Position numbers and translations under genes: made by a program. Below are positions 24,535-33,480 of a DNA stretch of 64,000 bases, one piece after another. The notes under the pieces were generated by a model. That model did not search any database, had not been told where the DNA came from, and was given only the letters and a program-made list of their open reading frames with translations. The number at the start of each line of letters is the position of its first letter. Positions within the stretch are counted from its first letter, which is position 1. Source of the DNA: PLA3 sp964592235 (lineage in GTDB: Bacteria; Planctomycetota; Phycisphaerae; UBA1845; UTPLA1); contig CAZQCF010000022.1 in assembly GCA_964592235.1 (NCBI GenBank), positions 1 through 64,000 of the forward strand, written 5' to 3'.

Positions 24535-25335
24535 ATGGGCCGTTCCTCCGACAGCCCGCGCGGGGTTCCGAATCCGATTGCGTCGCATTCCCGGGTGCCT
24601 CAACGTCGCGTTTCGCTCTTCGTCCCCTGCTACGTGGATCAACTGTTCCCGCGCGTCGCGCAATCAACCGTCATGCTGCTGGAGCGTCTCGGGGTCGCCT
24701 GCGAATACGACGCGCGGCAGACCTGCTGCGGCCAGCCCGCCTTCAACAGCGGCTACGCCGACGAAGCACGGCGCGTGGCCGAGCATTTCGTCCGCGTATT
24801 CGCCGACTGTGAGACAATCGTCGCGCCGGGCGGCTCGTGCGTGAGCATGGTTCGCAACCACTTCTCGCATGTGCTGGGCCGGGAGGAACGGGTGACGCAT
24901 TGCGTGCGTGAGTTGTGCGAGTATGTTGTCAACGAGCTGGGGATCACGGATGTCGGCGCGAGCCTGCCGGGGCGGGCGGCGCTGCACATGCCGTGTCACA
25001 TGCTGCGCGAGCTGGACGGCGCAGGCCCCGTGTATGAATTGTTGTCGCATGTGCGGGGACTGGAAATCGTCGATCTGCCCTGCGACACATGGTGCTGCGG
25101 TTTCGGCGGGACATTCAGTGTGAAGTACCCGGAGTTGTCGACGGCCATGGCGGAGACGAAATTGCAGCAGATGCGCGACGCCGGCGTGGAGTACTTGATC
25201 TCACCCGAGTCGAGTTGTCTGATGCAATTGGTGAGCGTGATGCAGCGAATGGAGAATCCGGTGCGGCCGGGAGGCGCCCTCCGGGCAATTCGACCGCTAC
25301 ATGTGGCGGAAGTGCTGGCGGGATCGGTGATATGA
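24535..25335 (+). CDS. lutA: LutA/YkgE-type (Fe-S)-binding protein, CCG domain
   Basis: About 266 residues. It has two CCG modules: Cys near the start in FVPCYVDQLFP with TCCGQPAFNSG, and MPCHMLRELDG with DTWCCGFGGTFS. These ligate a 4Fe-4S-type centre in the LutABC L-lactate oxidation complex and its relatives. The ATG at 24535 lies five bases after the upstream stop, with GGAG nine bases before it. The stop overlaps the lutB start. The electron acceptor and substrate (lactate or another 2-hydroxy acid) are inferred from the family. Confidence 0.9.
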   Translation: MGRSSDSPRGVPNPIASHSRVPQRRVSLFVPCYVDQLFPRVAQSTVMLLERLGVACEYDARQTCCGQPAFNSGYADEARRVAEHFVRVFADCETIVAPGGSCVSMVRNHFSHVLGREERVTHCVRELCEYVVNELGITDVGASLPGRAALHMPCHMLRELDGAGPVYELLSHVRGLEIVDLPCDTWCCGFGGTFSVKYPELSTAMAETKLQQMRDAGVEYLISPESSCLMQLVSVMQRMENPVRPGGALRAIRPLHVAEVLAGSVI

Positions 25336-26741
25336 ATCACGCCGGTTTCCACGCCGCAAGCCGTGAGAAAGTCGCCGACCGGCGGCTCGCGACTCAATTG
25401 CACGTCTCGACAGGCAATTCCCTGGCGAAGACGGCAACGTTGATCGAGCAGACGCCACACTGGCAGGCGCTGCGCACGCACGCTCGACAGGTCAAACTGC
25501 ACACCCTGACGCACCTGGATGAGTACCTGCAACGGTTCGCGGCCGCCGCCGAGCGGAACGGCGCGACGGTCTCCTGGGCCGCGACCGGCGAAGACGCCTG
25601 CGCTCAAACGCTGGCGATCGCGCGGCAGCACGGCGTGCGGCGCATCACCAAGGCCAAGTCCATGACCAGCGAGGAGATCGGCCTGAACGAGGCGATGGAG
25701 GCCGGCGGGCTGGAGCCGGTTGAGACGGATTTCGGCGAAATGATCTGTCAGCTCGCGCACGTCGCGCCCAGCCACGTGACCGCGCCGATCATTCAATGGT
25801 CGATCGAAGAAGTCGCGCGGCTGCTGGCGCGCGTGGGTTATGTCGACGCGATTCCCGCCGAATTGCAGCCGAATCGCGACGTGCCCGATCGTACGTCGCG
25901 TCTGGCGGCAGCGGCCAAGCTCGTCTCCGCGGCGCGCGCGCGCCTGCGCGAGAAGTTCATGACGGCCGGCATGGGCATCAGCGGCGCGAACTTCGCCGTG
26001 GCTGATCGCGGCGCGCTGGTGCTCGTGGAGAACGAAGCCAACATCCGGCTGACGACGACGCTGCCGGGCGTTCACGTGGCCGTCGTCGGAATCGATAAAC
26101 TCATCCCCCGTATGGCCGATTTGGGCACCTTCCTGACGCTGCTCCCGGTCGCTGCGACGGGTCAGCGACAAACGTCTTATGTCACACTCCTGCGAAAGCC
26201 ACTGGGTCGCCTGCACATCATCCTGCTGGACAACGGCCGCCTGAACGTGCTGGCCGATGACCAGCACTTCGATCTGCTGTCGTGCATTCGGTGCGGCGCG
26301 TGCATGAATGCCTGCCCGGTGTATCGACATGTGTCGGGCCACGGGTACGAAGCAGTCTATCCGGGGCCGATCGGTGCGGTCCTGATGCCGCACCTGCAAC
26401 CCGGCCGCGCGTACGAGGATCTGCCGTTCGCCAGCAGCCTTTGCGGCGCGTGCACCGAGATTTGTCCCGTGGGGATTCCACTGCACGAGCGTCTGCTCGA
26501 ATGGCGCGAGCGCGTCGTCGGCCGCGGCGAGCGATCGCGATTGGAAGCTGCGGCGTTTGCCGGCTGGACATGGCTCATGACGCATCCAACGGTCTACCGA
26601 TCCGGACGCCCACCGGCTGCCTGGATCAACGCGATGGCTGGTTGGTTCGCACCGATGAAGCAATGGCAGAAGACGCGCGACTTGCCGAAAGTCGCGGACG
26701 AGTCCTTCGCGCAATGGTGGAGGAAACACCGTGATGCCTGA
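25332..26741 (+). CDS. lutB: LutB/YkgF-type iron-sulfur oxidoreductase subunit
   Basis: 469 residues. An N-terminal LUD domain (KAKSMTSEEIGLNEAMEAGG, GISGANFAVADRGALVLVENEAN) is followed by a ferredoxin-type segment with CIRCGACMNACPVY and LCGACTEICPVGIPLHE, the two cluster motifs of LutB. The C-terminal 80 residues are helical with a hydrophobic patch. ATGA overlap with lutA and an overlap of about 8 bases with lutC indicate one operon. Expected role: electron transfer during L-lactate oxidation to pyruvate. Confidence 0.94.
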   Translation: MNHAGFHAASREKVADRRLATQLHVSTGNSLAKTATLIEQTPHWQALRTHARQVKLHTLTHLDEYLQRFAAAAERNGATVSWAATGEDACAQTLAIARQHGVRRITKAKSMTSEEIGLNEAMEAGGLEPVETDFGEMICQLAHVAPSHVTAPIIQWSIEEVARLLARVGYVDAIPAELQPNRDVPDRTSRLAAAAKLVSAARARLREKFMTAGMGISGANFAVADRGALVLVENEANIRLTTTLPGVHVAVVGIDKLIPRMADLGTFLTLLPVAATGQRQTSYVTLLRKPLGRLHIILLDNGRLNVLADDQHFDLLSCIRCGACMNACPVYRHVSGHGYEAVYPGPIGAVLMPHLQPGRAYEDLPFASSLCGACTEICPVGIPLHERLLEWRERVVGRGERSRLEAAAFAGWTWLMTHPTVYRSGRPPAAWINAMAGWFAPMKQWQKTRDLPKVADESFAQWWRKHRDA

Positions 26742-27378
26742 CGGCGGCTTGCGTGCGGCGGTCAGCCAGATTGCGCGGATCACTTCTCGCATGCAGCGCG
26801 TGCCGCATCCCGGCGCGGGACCGCGCATGGAGATGGTAGAGTCGACTGCTGACATGACGGCGCGATTCTCCGAGCGGCTCGATGCCCTGCGTGCGCCCGG
26901 CGACGACGAGCCCTCGGTCATTCGCGCCGCAACGGCGCAGGAAGCAATCGCCGCGATAGCGCGATGGTGCGATGGATTGTCGCGTCAAGACATTCGATTG
27001 CCGGAGGACGCGGACTCTTCTCCGCGCGACTGGAAACTTGGGATCACGCCCGCGTGGGCACTCATTGCCGACACCGGATCGGTTGTGCTGGAGATTCCCA
27101 GCGCAGCCGCCGCGTGGGCGTCGCTGCTCGTGGAGCGGCACGTTGTCGTTGCCAGCGTGGAGCAATTGATTCCCGGCATCGCCGAGTTGTATCAGCGATT
27201 CGATGACGCGACTGGGACGCCGCCGGCAGAGAACCTCGTCTGCATCACAGGTTGCAGCCGCACGGCGGACATCGAGAAGCTCCTGGTTGTGCCGGCGCAC
27301 GGCCCCCGGCAGGTGCGCGTGGTCCTGTGCGACAAACCTGTAGACTGGCCGGCCATCCGCGACGCGTTGGTCCCATGA
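26734..27378 (+). CDS. lutC: LutC/YkgG-type LUD-domain protein
   Basis: About 214 residues of LUD domain, with GITPAWALIADTGSVVLEI, VVVASVEQLIPGIAELYQRF and CITGCSRTADIEKLLVVPAHGPRQVRVVL, the C-terminal segment diagnostic of LutC. GGAGGAAACACC precedes adjacent GTG (26731) and ATG (26734) codons; I chose the ATG. It ends the lut set; 200 bases without genes follow. Confidence 0.92.
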   Translation: MPDGGLRAAVSQIARITSRMQRVPHPGAGPRMEMVESTADMTARFSERLDALRAPGDDEPSVIRAATAQEAIAAIARWCDGLSRQDIRLPEDADSSPRDWKLGITPAWALIADTGSVVLEIPSAAAAWASLLVERHVVVASVEQLIPGIAELYQRFDDATGTPPAENLVCITGCSRTADIEKLLVVPAHGPRQVRVVLCDKPVDWPAIRDALVP

Positions 27379-27579
27379 AAGTCGAGGACGCGAGCGCCTC
27401 GGACGCGACGTGGCTTGGATTCGAGCAATTCACACCAAATCGCCGTTCAGGCGAACAATGGCCAGCCAGTTGGCGTGCGCGTACAATATGAGCGTGCTTT
27501 CGACTTGAGCGAAACGCAGCGTTGCCGGAACGGACTCCGGCGGCGGCCCTCGCCCTCGCCGGGATGATCGCACCGATCA

Positions 27580-28407
27580 ATGACCTCTTTGCGTATCTCC
27601 ATCGTCACGCCCTGCCTGAACGACGCGCGATATCTTGAAGACTGTCTGCGCTCAATTCACGACCAGGGCTACTCGAGTCTCGAGCACATCGTCATCGACG
27701 GAGGCTCGACCGACGGCAGCGTGGAGATCATCCGTCGCTATGCCGACCGGCTCGCGTACTGGGTCAGCGAGCCGGATGAGGGCCACGCCGACGCGCTGCA
27801 TAAAGGGCTGGCCCGCGCGACCGGCGACGTGGTCACGTGGGTTTGTTCAAACGATCTGCTGCTGCCCGGCGCGCTGTCGCAGGTGGTTTCGTTCTTCGTC
27901 GCGCATCCAGACTGTGCATGGGCGGTGGGGAATGGCCTGCTGATTGACGAAGCCTCGCGCGTGATGGAGCGCGTCTGGGCGGTGCCGTTCACGGTGCGCA
28001 GCATTCAACTGTGGGAGCTGTGGGGCACGTGTCAACCGGCGACATTCATTCGGCGCCGCGCATTGGAGCGCGTCGGCGGCATCGACCGCACGTTGCACGT
28101 CTGCGTGGATACCGATCTATTTCTACGGCTGGCCAGGCTGGAAGTGCCCCTGCGGATTCCGCACTTTCTCGCCGCGTTAAGAATTCATTCAGACAGCCAA
28201 TCGCAGCGCCATGCCGCGCGCGTGCGCGAGACAGACGAACGCATCAAAGCGGCGTCGGGACGGCCCGCCTGGCCCGCGCAGTTGATGAAACTGGCCTATC
28301 GCTTCTACCATTGGCGGTATCGCGGCGTGCAGGTGCTGAACGAAACGCTGCGGCGGCACAAAGCCTACACCCTCGGCGCGCCGGTTGCGGCGCCGCTGGA
28401 GGAATAA
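27580..28407 (+). CDS. GT2 glycosyltransferase
   Basis: 275 residues, GT-A fold. ISIVTPCLNDARYLEDCLRSI and IVIDGGSTDGSVEII are the nucleotide-binding half. The usual DxD position reads VCSNDLLLPGA, keeping one Asp, and GGIDRTLHVCVDTDLFLRLA supplies the acceptor-side acidic motif. The C-terminal 60 residues are basic. It would add one sugar in polysaccharide assembly; donor unknown. It heads a run of closely spaced plus-strand genes that reaches to the prenyltransferase at 37340. Confidence 0.9.
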   Translation: MTSLRISIVTPCLNDARYLEDCLRSIHDQGYSSLEHIVIDGGSTDGSVEIIRRYADRLAYWVSEPDEGHADALHKGLARATGDVVTWVCSNDLLLPGALSQVVSFFVAHPDCAWAVGNGLLIDEASRVMERVWAVPFTVRSIQLWELWGTCQPATFIRRRALERVGGIDRTLHVCVDTDLFLRLARLEVPLRIPHFLAALRIHSDSQSQRHAARVRETDERIKAASGRPAWPAQLMKLAYRFYHWRYRGVQVLNETLRRHKAYTLGAPVAAPLEE

Positions 28408-28422
28408 GGGAGTCACTGACAC

Positions 28423-29358
28423 GTGGAACGCATACTGGTCACCGGCGGCGCGGGGTATCTCGGATCCATCCTGACGCCGACGCTGCTTCGCGAAGGGTAC
28501 AAGGTCACAGTGCTCGACAATCTTGCGTTCGGGCAGACGCCGCTGCTGGACTGCTGCGCGGATCCGAACTTCACATTCGTGCGCGGCGACGTATGCAACC
28601 ATGAGCAGGTCGGCCGCATGGTGGGCGAGTTTGACGTGATCATTCCGCTGGCCGCCATCGTCGGTGCGCCGGCCTGCAAGGTGAACCCCGTCCTGTCGCG
28701 CATGATCAACTACGACGCCATTCGCTTCATGGCGGACAAGCTCTCGCCGCGGCAGCGCGTGCTCTTCCCCACGACCAACAGCGGTTACGGCGTCGGAGAG
28801 GCCGACGGTTTCTGCACCGAGGAGACGCCCCTGCGCCCCATCTCGCAATACGGGCGCGACAAAGTCGAAATCGAGAAGTACCTGCTGGACAAGGGCACGG
28901 CCGTGACGTTCCGGCTGGCGACGGTCTTCGGCATGTCGCCTCGAATGCGGCTGGACTTGCTGGTGAATGACTTTACCTTCCGCGCCTGGCGGGATCGGTT
29001 CATCGTGTTGTTTGAGGAGCACTTCCGGCGAAACTTCATCCACATTCGCGACGTGGCGGCGGCGTTTCTGTTCGGCATGAAGAACTACGACGCGATGAAG
29101 GGACGACCGTTTAACGTCGGCCTCTCGTCGGCCAATCTGACGAAGCGACAATTGTGCGAGAAGATTCGCGAGCAGGTGCCGGAGTTTCGTATCCTGTCCG
29201 ACGCCATCGGCGAGGACCCGGACAAGCGCGATTACATCGTCAGCAACGAGCGGATCGAGAAGCTGGGTTGGCGGCCGAAGCACTCGCTGGAAGACGGCAT
29301 CCGCGAGTTGCTGCGCGGCTTCCCGCTGCTGCGGCCGAATGTGTACGCAAACGTGTAA
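28423..29358 (+). CDS. NAD-dependent sugar epimerase/dehydratase (extended SDR)
   Basis: 311 residues with a GTG start at 28423, preceded by AAGGGAG. The Rossmann motif is ILVTGGAGYLGSIL, followed by VLDNLAFGQ and VIIPLAAIVGAPAC. The active site is TTNSGYG with Tyr and Lys in QYGRDKVE. FEEHFRRNFIHIRDVAAAF is the substrate-side region seen in nucleotide-sugar epimerases. The substrate is probably an NDP-sugar of this polysaccharide, possibly GDP-heptose given the neighbours; that is inference. Confidence 0.9.
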   Translation: MERILVTGGAGYLGSILTPTLLREGYKVTVLDNLAFGQTPLLDCCADPNFTFVRGDVCNHEQVGRMVGEFDVIIPLAAIVGAPACKVNPVLSRMINYDAIRFMADKLSPRQRVLFPTTNSGYGVGEADGFCTEETPLRPISQYGRDKVEIEKYLLDKGTAVTFRLATVFGMSPRMRLDLLVNDFTFRAWRDRFIVLFEEHFRRNFIHIRDVAAAFLFGMKNYDAMKGRPFNVGLSSANLTKRQLCEKIREQVPEFRILSDAIGEDPDKRDYIVSNERIEKLGWRPKHSLEDGIRELLRGFPLLRPNVYANV

Positions 29359-29394
29359 CGAGCGGTCGCGTGCTTAGCCGCGCGACGAGGAATT

Positions 29395-31341
29395 ATGGCG
29401 GCACGGCGATTCATCCTGATCGATCATTCGATCCGCGGCTTCGGCGGCCATCACTACGAGTACGCCGTACACGTGCTGTCGGCTGCGCGCGACGCGGGGT
29501 TTGAAACGATCCTCGCCGTGAATCGCGCGTTCGCCGCTGAAAGCCGGCGCAACGAACCGTGGAAGATCGTGCCGGTCTATGAACACGGATTCTGGCGCAA
29601 CATCGCTCCGCCCCCGAAGCACGCAGCCAACAAGGACGACTGGCGGCGGCGATACTTCGAATGGAAGCTGCGTTTCAAGCACGGCAAGTACGGACAAATG
29701 CTGGCCATGCTCCCGCTTTATAGGCAGCACTACACGCCAAAGACGATCGTGGCGGAAGCGAAGAACAAACTCCAACTCGTCTTCATGTTACTGGGGCTGA
29801 TCTTTATCAAGTGGCCGTACAACGTGCTGACCTCGACCGTTTTCCTGCTGCGCGTCATTCTTGATCCGTTCGAGGATTACCTGAAGCGCATCGGCGAGGC
29901 CGTCTGGCACTTGATTCAGATGATCTTTTTTCCCGTGCGGATCGTTCGGCATCTCAATCTGTTCGAACGCGTCGCTAATCGAGCGCCCACCGATTCCGAA
30001 TTCGCTCGCGACACGACTGAACTCTTCCGGCAGATCGGCTTCCAGAAAGGGGACATCGTCTTCATCCCCACCCTGTCGGACCACGATTTAAGCAGCCTTC
30101 AGCGATTTCTGGCAAGTGAGCCTGCCGCACATCAAGCGAGTTGGCACCTGCTCTTCCGAAGGGACCTGCTCACGTCGGATGATCGCAGGGCGGGCGCTAC
30201 GCTGCCCGCCAACCCATCGGCCGTGCGCGCCTTCCAGCGATTTCACGAAGCCGCGAACGGCACTGACGTGCGGTTCTATACCGACACGGATCGCCTGACG
30301 CATGAGTACAACGGCTTGGGCATTTCGCCGTTCCGCACGCTGCCGATCCCAATCAACCCGCGACTGACCGAACAATTGAATCGCAATGGCGCGGCGCGAC
30401 CACTGCGCATCGTCTATTCCGGCGATGCGCGGACGGAAAAAGGCTATCATCTTCTGCCTAATCTCGTGCGCGACCTTCATCGCAACGGCTACGCTGACGA
30501 CGTGGTCTTTCGCATCCAGAGTAATTTCGCCCATGCGCGACCGGAGGATGGAACGATCGAGCACCTCGCGCGCACCGAATTGCAGTTGTACCCGGCGCAG
30601 CACGTCGAAGTGATCCCTACGCCGCTCGACTCGAATCAGTATCACGAGCTGGTCGCCTCTGCCGACATCCTGCTCGTGTTGTACGACGCCGACAATTACT
30701 ACGCTCGAAGCTCGGGCGTGCTGGTCGAAGCCCTTACAGCGGGCATTCCTGTCCTGACGCCGGCCGCTTCGTGGATGGGCCAGCAACTGGCCGAAGCAAC
30801 TTACGAGTACCTGTCGAACCGGATTCGCCAGTCGAAGTTGCTTGCTCGCGAGAGACCGAGCGGCGCCACGCCGGAACGCGTGGCAATCAAGAAGCCCTGG
30901 GAGGCCACCGGTTTGTATGTTCGCCTTCGCCAGCCCACCGAGGAATCGCCGCAGGTCATTCTCGAAGTGGAGCAACTGCGCGACGGGACGCTGCGAACCC
31001 GTGAGTCCCGCATGCTGCACCGCGTCGCGGGTCGAGCGGACTGCCTCGCTCTTGTAAGACTCGATGCAGCCTCGAATGAGATCCAGCTGCGCCTGACGAC
31101 GCAGGATCGAGGGACCGAGCTTCCCATGCTCGATCTGGAACTAGCCTTCACGAGCGACGCTCCCGAATCGCTCCAGACCGACGCCGCCGGGCGAACCTAT
31201 TTGCACGGCGAATCGGTTTCCGACCATTTGAAACACATGGTCGAGCACTACGAACACTATCGGGAGACCGCCAGACAATTCGCGCAAGTCTGGAACGCCC
31301 GGCATTCGGCCGCCCGTCTCGTGCAGGAGCTGGTGTCATGA
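29395..31341 (+). CDS. GT-B glycosyltransferase with an internal hydrophobic insertion
   Basis: 648 residues. It begins RFILIDHSIRGFGGHHYEYAVHVL, a GT4-like N-terminal half. Residues about 125-185 are strongly hydrophobic (LQLVFMLLGLIFIKWPYNVLTSTVFLLRVIL and WHLIQMIFFPVRIV), which suggests a membrane hairpin within the domain. The C-terminal half has RIVYSGDARTEKGYHLLPNLV and the donor-site pattern ARSSGVLVEALTAGIPVLTP. After it comes an extra beta-rich tail of about 170 residues. The sugar is unknown. Its stop overlaps the next start (ATGA). Confidence 0.85.
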   Translation: MAARRFILIDHSIRGFGGHHYEYAVHVLSAARDAGFETILAVNRAFAAESRRNEPWKIVPVYEHGFWRNIAPPPKHAANKDDWRRRYFEWKLRFKHGKYGQMLAMLPLYRQHYTPKTIVAEAKNKLQLVFMLLGLIFIKWPYNVLTSTVFLLRVILDPFEDYLKRIGEAVWHLIQMIFFPVRIVRHLNLFERVANRAPTDSEFARDTTELFRQIGFQKGDIVFIPTLSDHDLSSLQRFLASEPAAHQASWHLLFRRDLLTSDDRRAGATLPANPSAVRAFQRFHEAANGTDVRFYTDTDRLTHEYNGLGISPFRTLPIPINPRLTEQLNRNGAARPLRIVYSGDARTEKGYHLLPNLVRDLHRNGYADDVVFRIQSNFAHARPEDGTIEHLARTELQLYPAQHVEVIPTPLDSNQYHELVASADILLVLYDADNYYARSSGVLVEALTAGIPVLTPAASWMGQQLAEATYEYLSNRIRQSKLLARERPSGATPERVAIKKPWEATGLYVRLRQPTEESPQVILEVEQLRDGTLRTRESRMLHRVAGRADCLALVRLDAASNEIQLRLTTQDRGTELPMLDLELAFTSDAPESLQTDAAGRTYLHGESVSDHLKHMVEHYEHYRETARQFAQVWNARHSAARLVQELVS

Positions 31342-32456
31342 AAGTGGCGTGTCTTTCGAACATCAGCGTCGGATACGGTACGCCGCAGATCGTGCATCTG
31401 ACGCAATCCCTGGCGCGCTACGCGGGCGATGCGCGACCCCTGCTGATCGAGAACGATCAACCCGAGCGCCCCCCGCGCCATGGCCAGTACCCGGACCTCG
31501 ACATTCGCCGCGTCCCGTCGCCACATCATCCGTATTCCCGCCTCGGCGCCGTGCGATATCTCAACACCGCCAGCGCGATGCTCGACGCCCATCGGCCGGA
31601 CATTCTCCTGATCCCGAGCACTTACAGCCTGCCTGCGCTGTGGCTGATGAAGCATCGGCCTCGATTCGTCATCTACTACGTCCTGGAAATGCCCGACGCC
31701 TTTGGCTTCACGCGCGACGAGTATCGGTTGAACCTGTATTCGACCGATCGCATCGATCTCGCCATATATCCCGAGCCGAACCGCGCGAAGATTCACATCG
31801 ACACGTTCGGCTTGCATCACGTGCCTGGATTGATCCTGTTCAACGCGCCGCCGCGCGATGATCTGACGCCACTCCCCGCGAATCAGCGCAACGGGCGGTT
31901 GCTTTACCAGGGGACGATTCACGAAGAACTGACCCGCGGCGACTTCTTTCTCGACGAAGTTGTGCAGAGCCTGCCCATCGACCTGTACGGCATCGTCGAC
32001 AGCCGCGACGACGCGTTCCGCGACGGCATCATCAAGGGCCGTAAAGGTGTTCGCTACAAGGGCTATGTCGATAGCGTCGCGCTGCGCGCGATCCGCCGCC
32101 GGTACGCGTTCAGCATCGTCTACTGGAACCCGATCAACGACAACCAGAAGTTCGCCTGCCCCAACAAGTTCTTCGAGTCCATCGCCGACGGCGTGCCGCC
32201 GATCAGCGCGCCGCATCCGCAGTGCCGGATGTTGACCGAGCAGTATCAGCTCGGGCTGGTAATGGACGGTTGGTCGCAGGAAGACTTCACGCGCGCGCTG
32301 GAGCAGGCCGTGGAATTGATCGGTACGCCGCGCTATGAGCAGATGGTGCGTCATTGTCGCGAGGCGTTTGAGCGCGAACTGAACTGGGACACGCAATTTG
32401 AGAAAGTCGCGCGGATGCTGGATCGCATGCAGGAGCGCAGACAAGGCGCCGCCTGA
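31338..32456 (+). CDS. GT4-like glycosyltransferase
   Basis: 372 residues. The N-terminus MKVACLSNISVGYGTPQIVHLTQ and the later GRLLYQGTIHEEL, IDLYGIVDSRDDAFR and CPNKFFESIADGVPPISAP fit a GT-B fold with a donor-binding C-terminal domain. The donor-site E-x7-E motif is reduced (FFESIADG). It is translationally coupled to the previous glycosyltransferase, so the pair may add consecutive sugars. Specificity is not predictable. Confidence 0.85.
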   Translation: MKVACLSNISVGYGTPQIVHLTQSLARYAGDARPLLIENDQPERPPRHGQYPDLDIRRVPSPHHPYSRLGAVRYLNTASAMLDAHRPDILLIPSTYSLPALWLMKHRPRFVIYYVLEMPDAFGFTRDEYRLNLYSTDRIDLAIYPEPNRAKIHIDTFGLHHVPGLILFNAPPRDDLTPLPANQRNGRLLYQGTIHEELTRGDFFLDEVVQSLPIDLYGIVDSRDDAFRDGIIKGRKGVRYKGYVDSVALRAIRRRYAFSIVYWNPINDNQKFACPNKFFESIADGVPPISAPHPQCRMLTEQYQLGLVMDGWSQEDFTRALEQAVELIGTPRYEQMVRHCREAFERELNWDTQFEKVARMLDRMQERRQGAA

Positions 32457-32477
32457 ATCCGGCGGCAGGGGAAACTC

Positions 32478-33440
32478 GTGGGCGATCTCCAACTCAAGAA
32501 AATTCTCGTCACCGGCGCGAGCGGTTTCCTCGGCCGACATGTCTTGCCCGTTCTCCGAGCGCGCTACGGCGATCATGCCGTCGTCGGGGTGAGCAGCCGA
32601 GATTACGACTTGATGAATCCGGCCGCGTGCCGGGAGATGTTCGAGACGCACCAGCCCGACGTGTTTGTTCACCTCGCGGCCTATTCCGGCGGCATCGGCG
32701 CGAATCGAACGTACCCGGCGGACTTTTACTTTCGCAACACGATCCTGACCGCGCACGGATTTCAATACGCGGCGGAGTTCAACGTCAAGAAGATGGTCTA
32801 CCCAATGGGCGGGTGCTCCTACCCCGCGACCGCGCGCAGCCCTATCGACGAGTCGCAAATGTGGGAGGGCTATCCACAGGTCGAAAGCGCCGGCTACTCC
32901 GCTGCCAAGAAAATGGGCCTCGTCGCGAGCCAGTCCTATCGTCAGCAATATGGATTGAAGACGTCCGTCATCATTCCCGGCAATTTGTACGGCGAGTACG
33001 ACAACTTCACGCGGCTCGATTCGCACGTCGTGCCCGCCATGCTGCGGCGATACTACGAGGCGAAACTCGAACATGCGCCGAAGGTCGTGATGTGGGGCAG
33101 CGGCAAGCCCACGCGCGACTTTGTCTACGCCGCCGATGTCGCGGCGGTCTTTCCGTACTTCATCGAAGAATACGACTCGACCGAGCCGGTGAACATCTCC
33201 AGCGGCACAACGACGTCGATCCGCGAGCTGGCCGAGACGATCCGCACCATCACCGGCTACGATGGCGCGATCGAATGGGACACCACCAAGCCCGACGGCC
33301 AGATGTTCAAGATTTTCGACGTGAGCCGATTGCACGGCCTCGGGCTGAAGTGCGCGACGCCGCTGGTGGACGGCCTGCGCCGCACCTTCGCCTGGTTCAA
33401 CCGGCACTACGCCGAGAAGTCCGACGGCATTCGATTGTGA
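32478..33440 (+). CDS. GDP-fucose synthase-like NAD-dependent epimerase/reductase
   Basis: 320 residues; GTG start at 32478 after AGGGGAAACTC. ILVTGASGFLGRHVLPVL is the cofactor site. GGCSYPATARSPIDESQMWEG, YSAAKKMG (the YxxxK pair), NLYGEYDNFTRLDSHVVPAMLRRYYEAK and VMWGSGKPTRDFVYAADVA track the WcaG/Fcl family, which performs 3,5-epimerisation and 4-reduction of GDP-sugars. Without a GDP-mannose dehydratase gene nearby, and with GDP-heptose enzymes present, a heptose-modifying role (like MlghC/DmhB) is plausible but unproven. Confidence 0.9.
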   Translation: MGDLQLKKILVTGASGFLGRHVLPVLRARYGDHAVVGVSSRDYDLMNPAACREMFETHQPDVFVHLAAYSGGIGANRTYPADFYFRNTILTAHGFQYAAEFNVKKMVYPMGGCSYPATARSPIDESQMWEGYPQVESAGYSAAKKMGLVASQSYRQQYGLKTSVIIPGNLYGEYDNFTRLDSHVVPAMLRRYYEAKLEHAPKVVMWGSGKPTRDFVYAADVAAVFPYFIEEYDSTEPVNISSGTTTSIRELAETIRTITGYDGAIEWDTTKPDGQMFKIFDVSRLHGLGLKCATPLVDGLRRTFAWFNRHYAEKSDGIRL

Positions 33441-33480
33441 ACCCGGGCTGTGCCGCGCCCACTCAATAAGCGATTCAAAC

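Noticed and set aside
24996..26921. 641-codon minus-strand frame across lutA and lutB
   Set aside because: The lut genes on the plus strand have clear motifs and overlapping stops and starts; the antisense frame has none.
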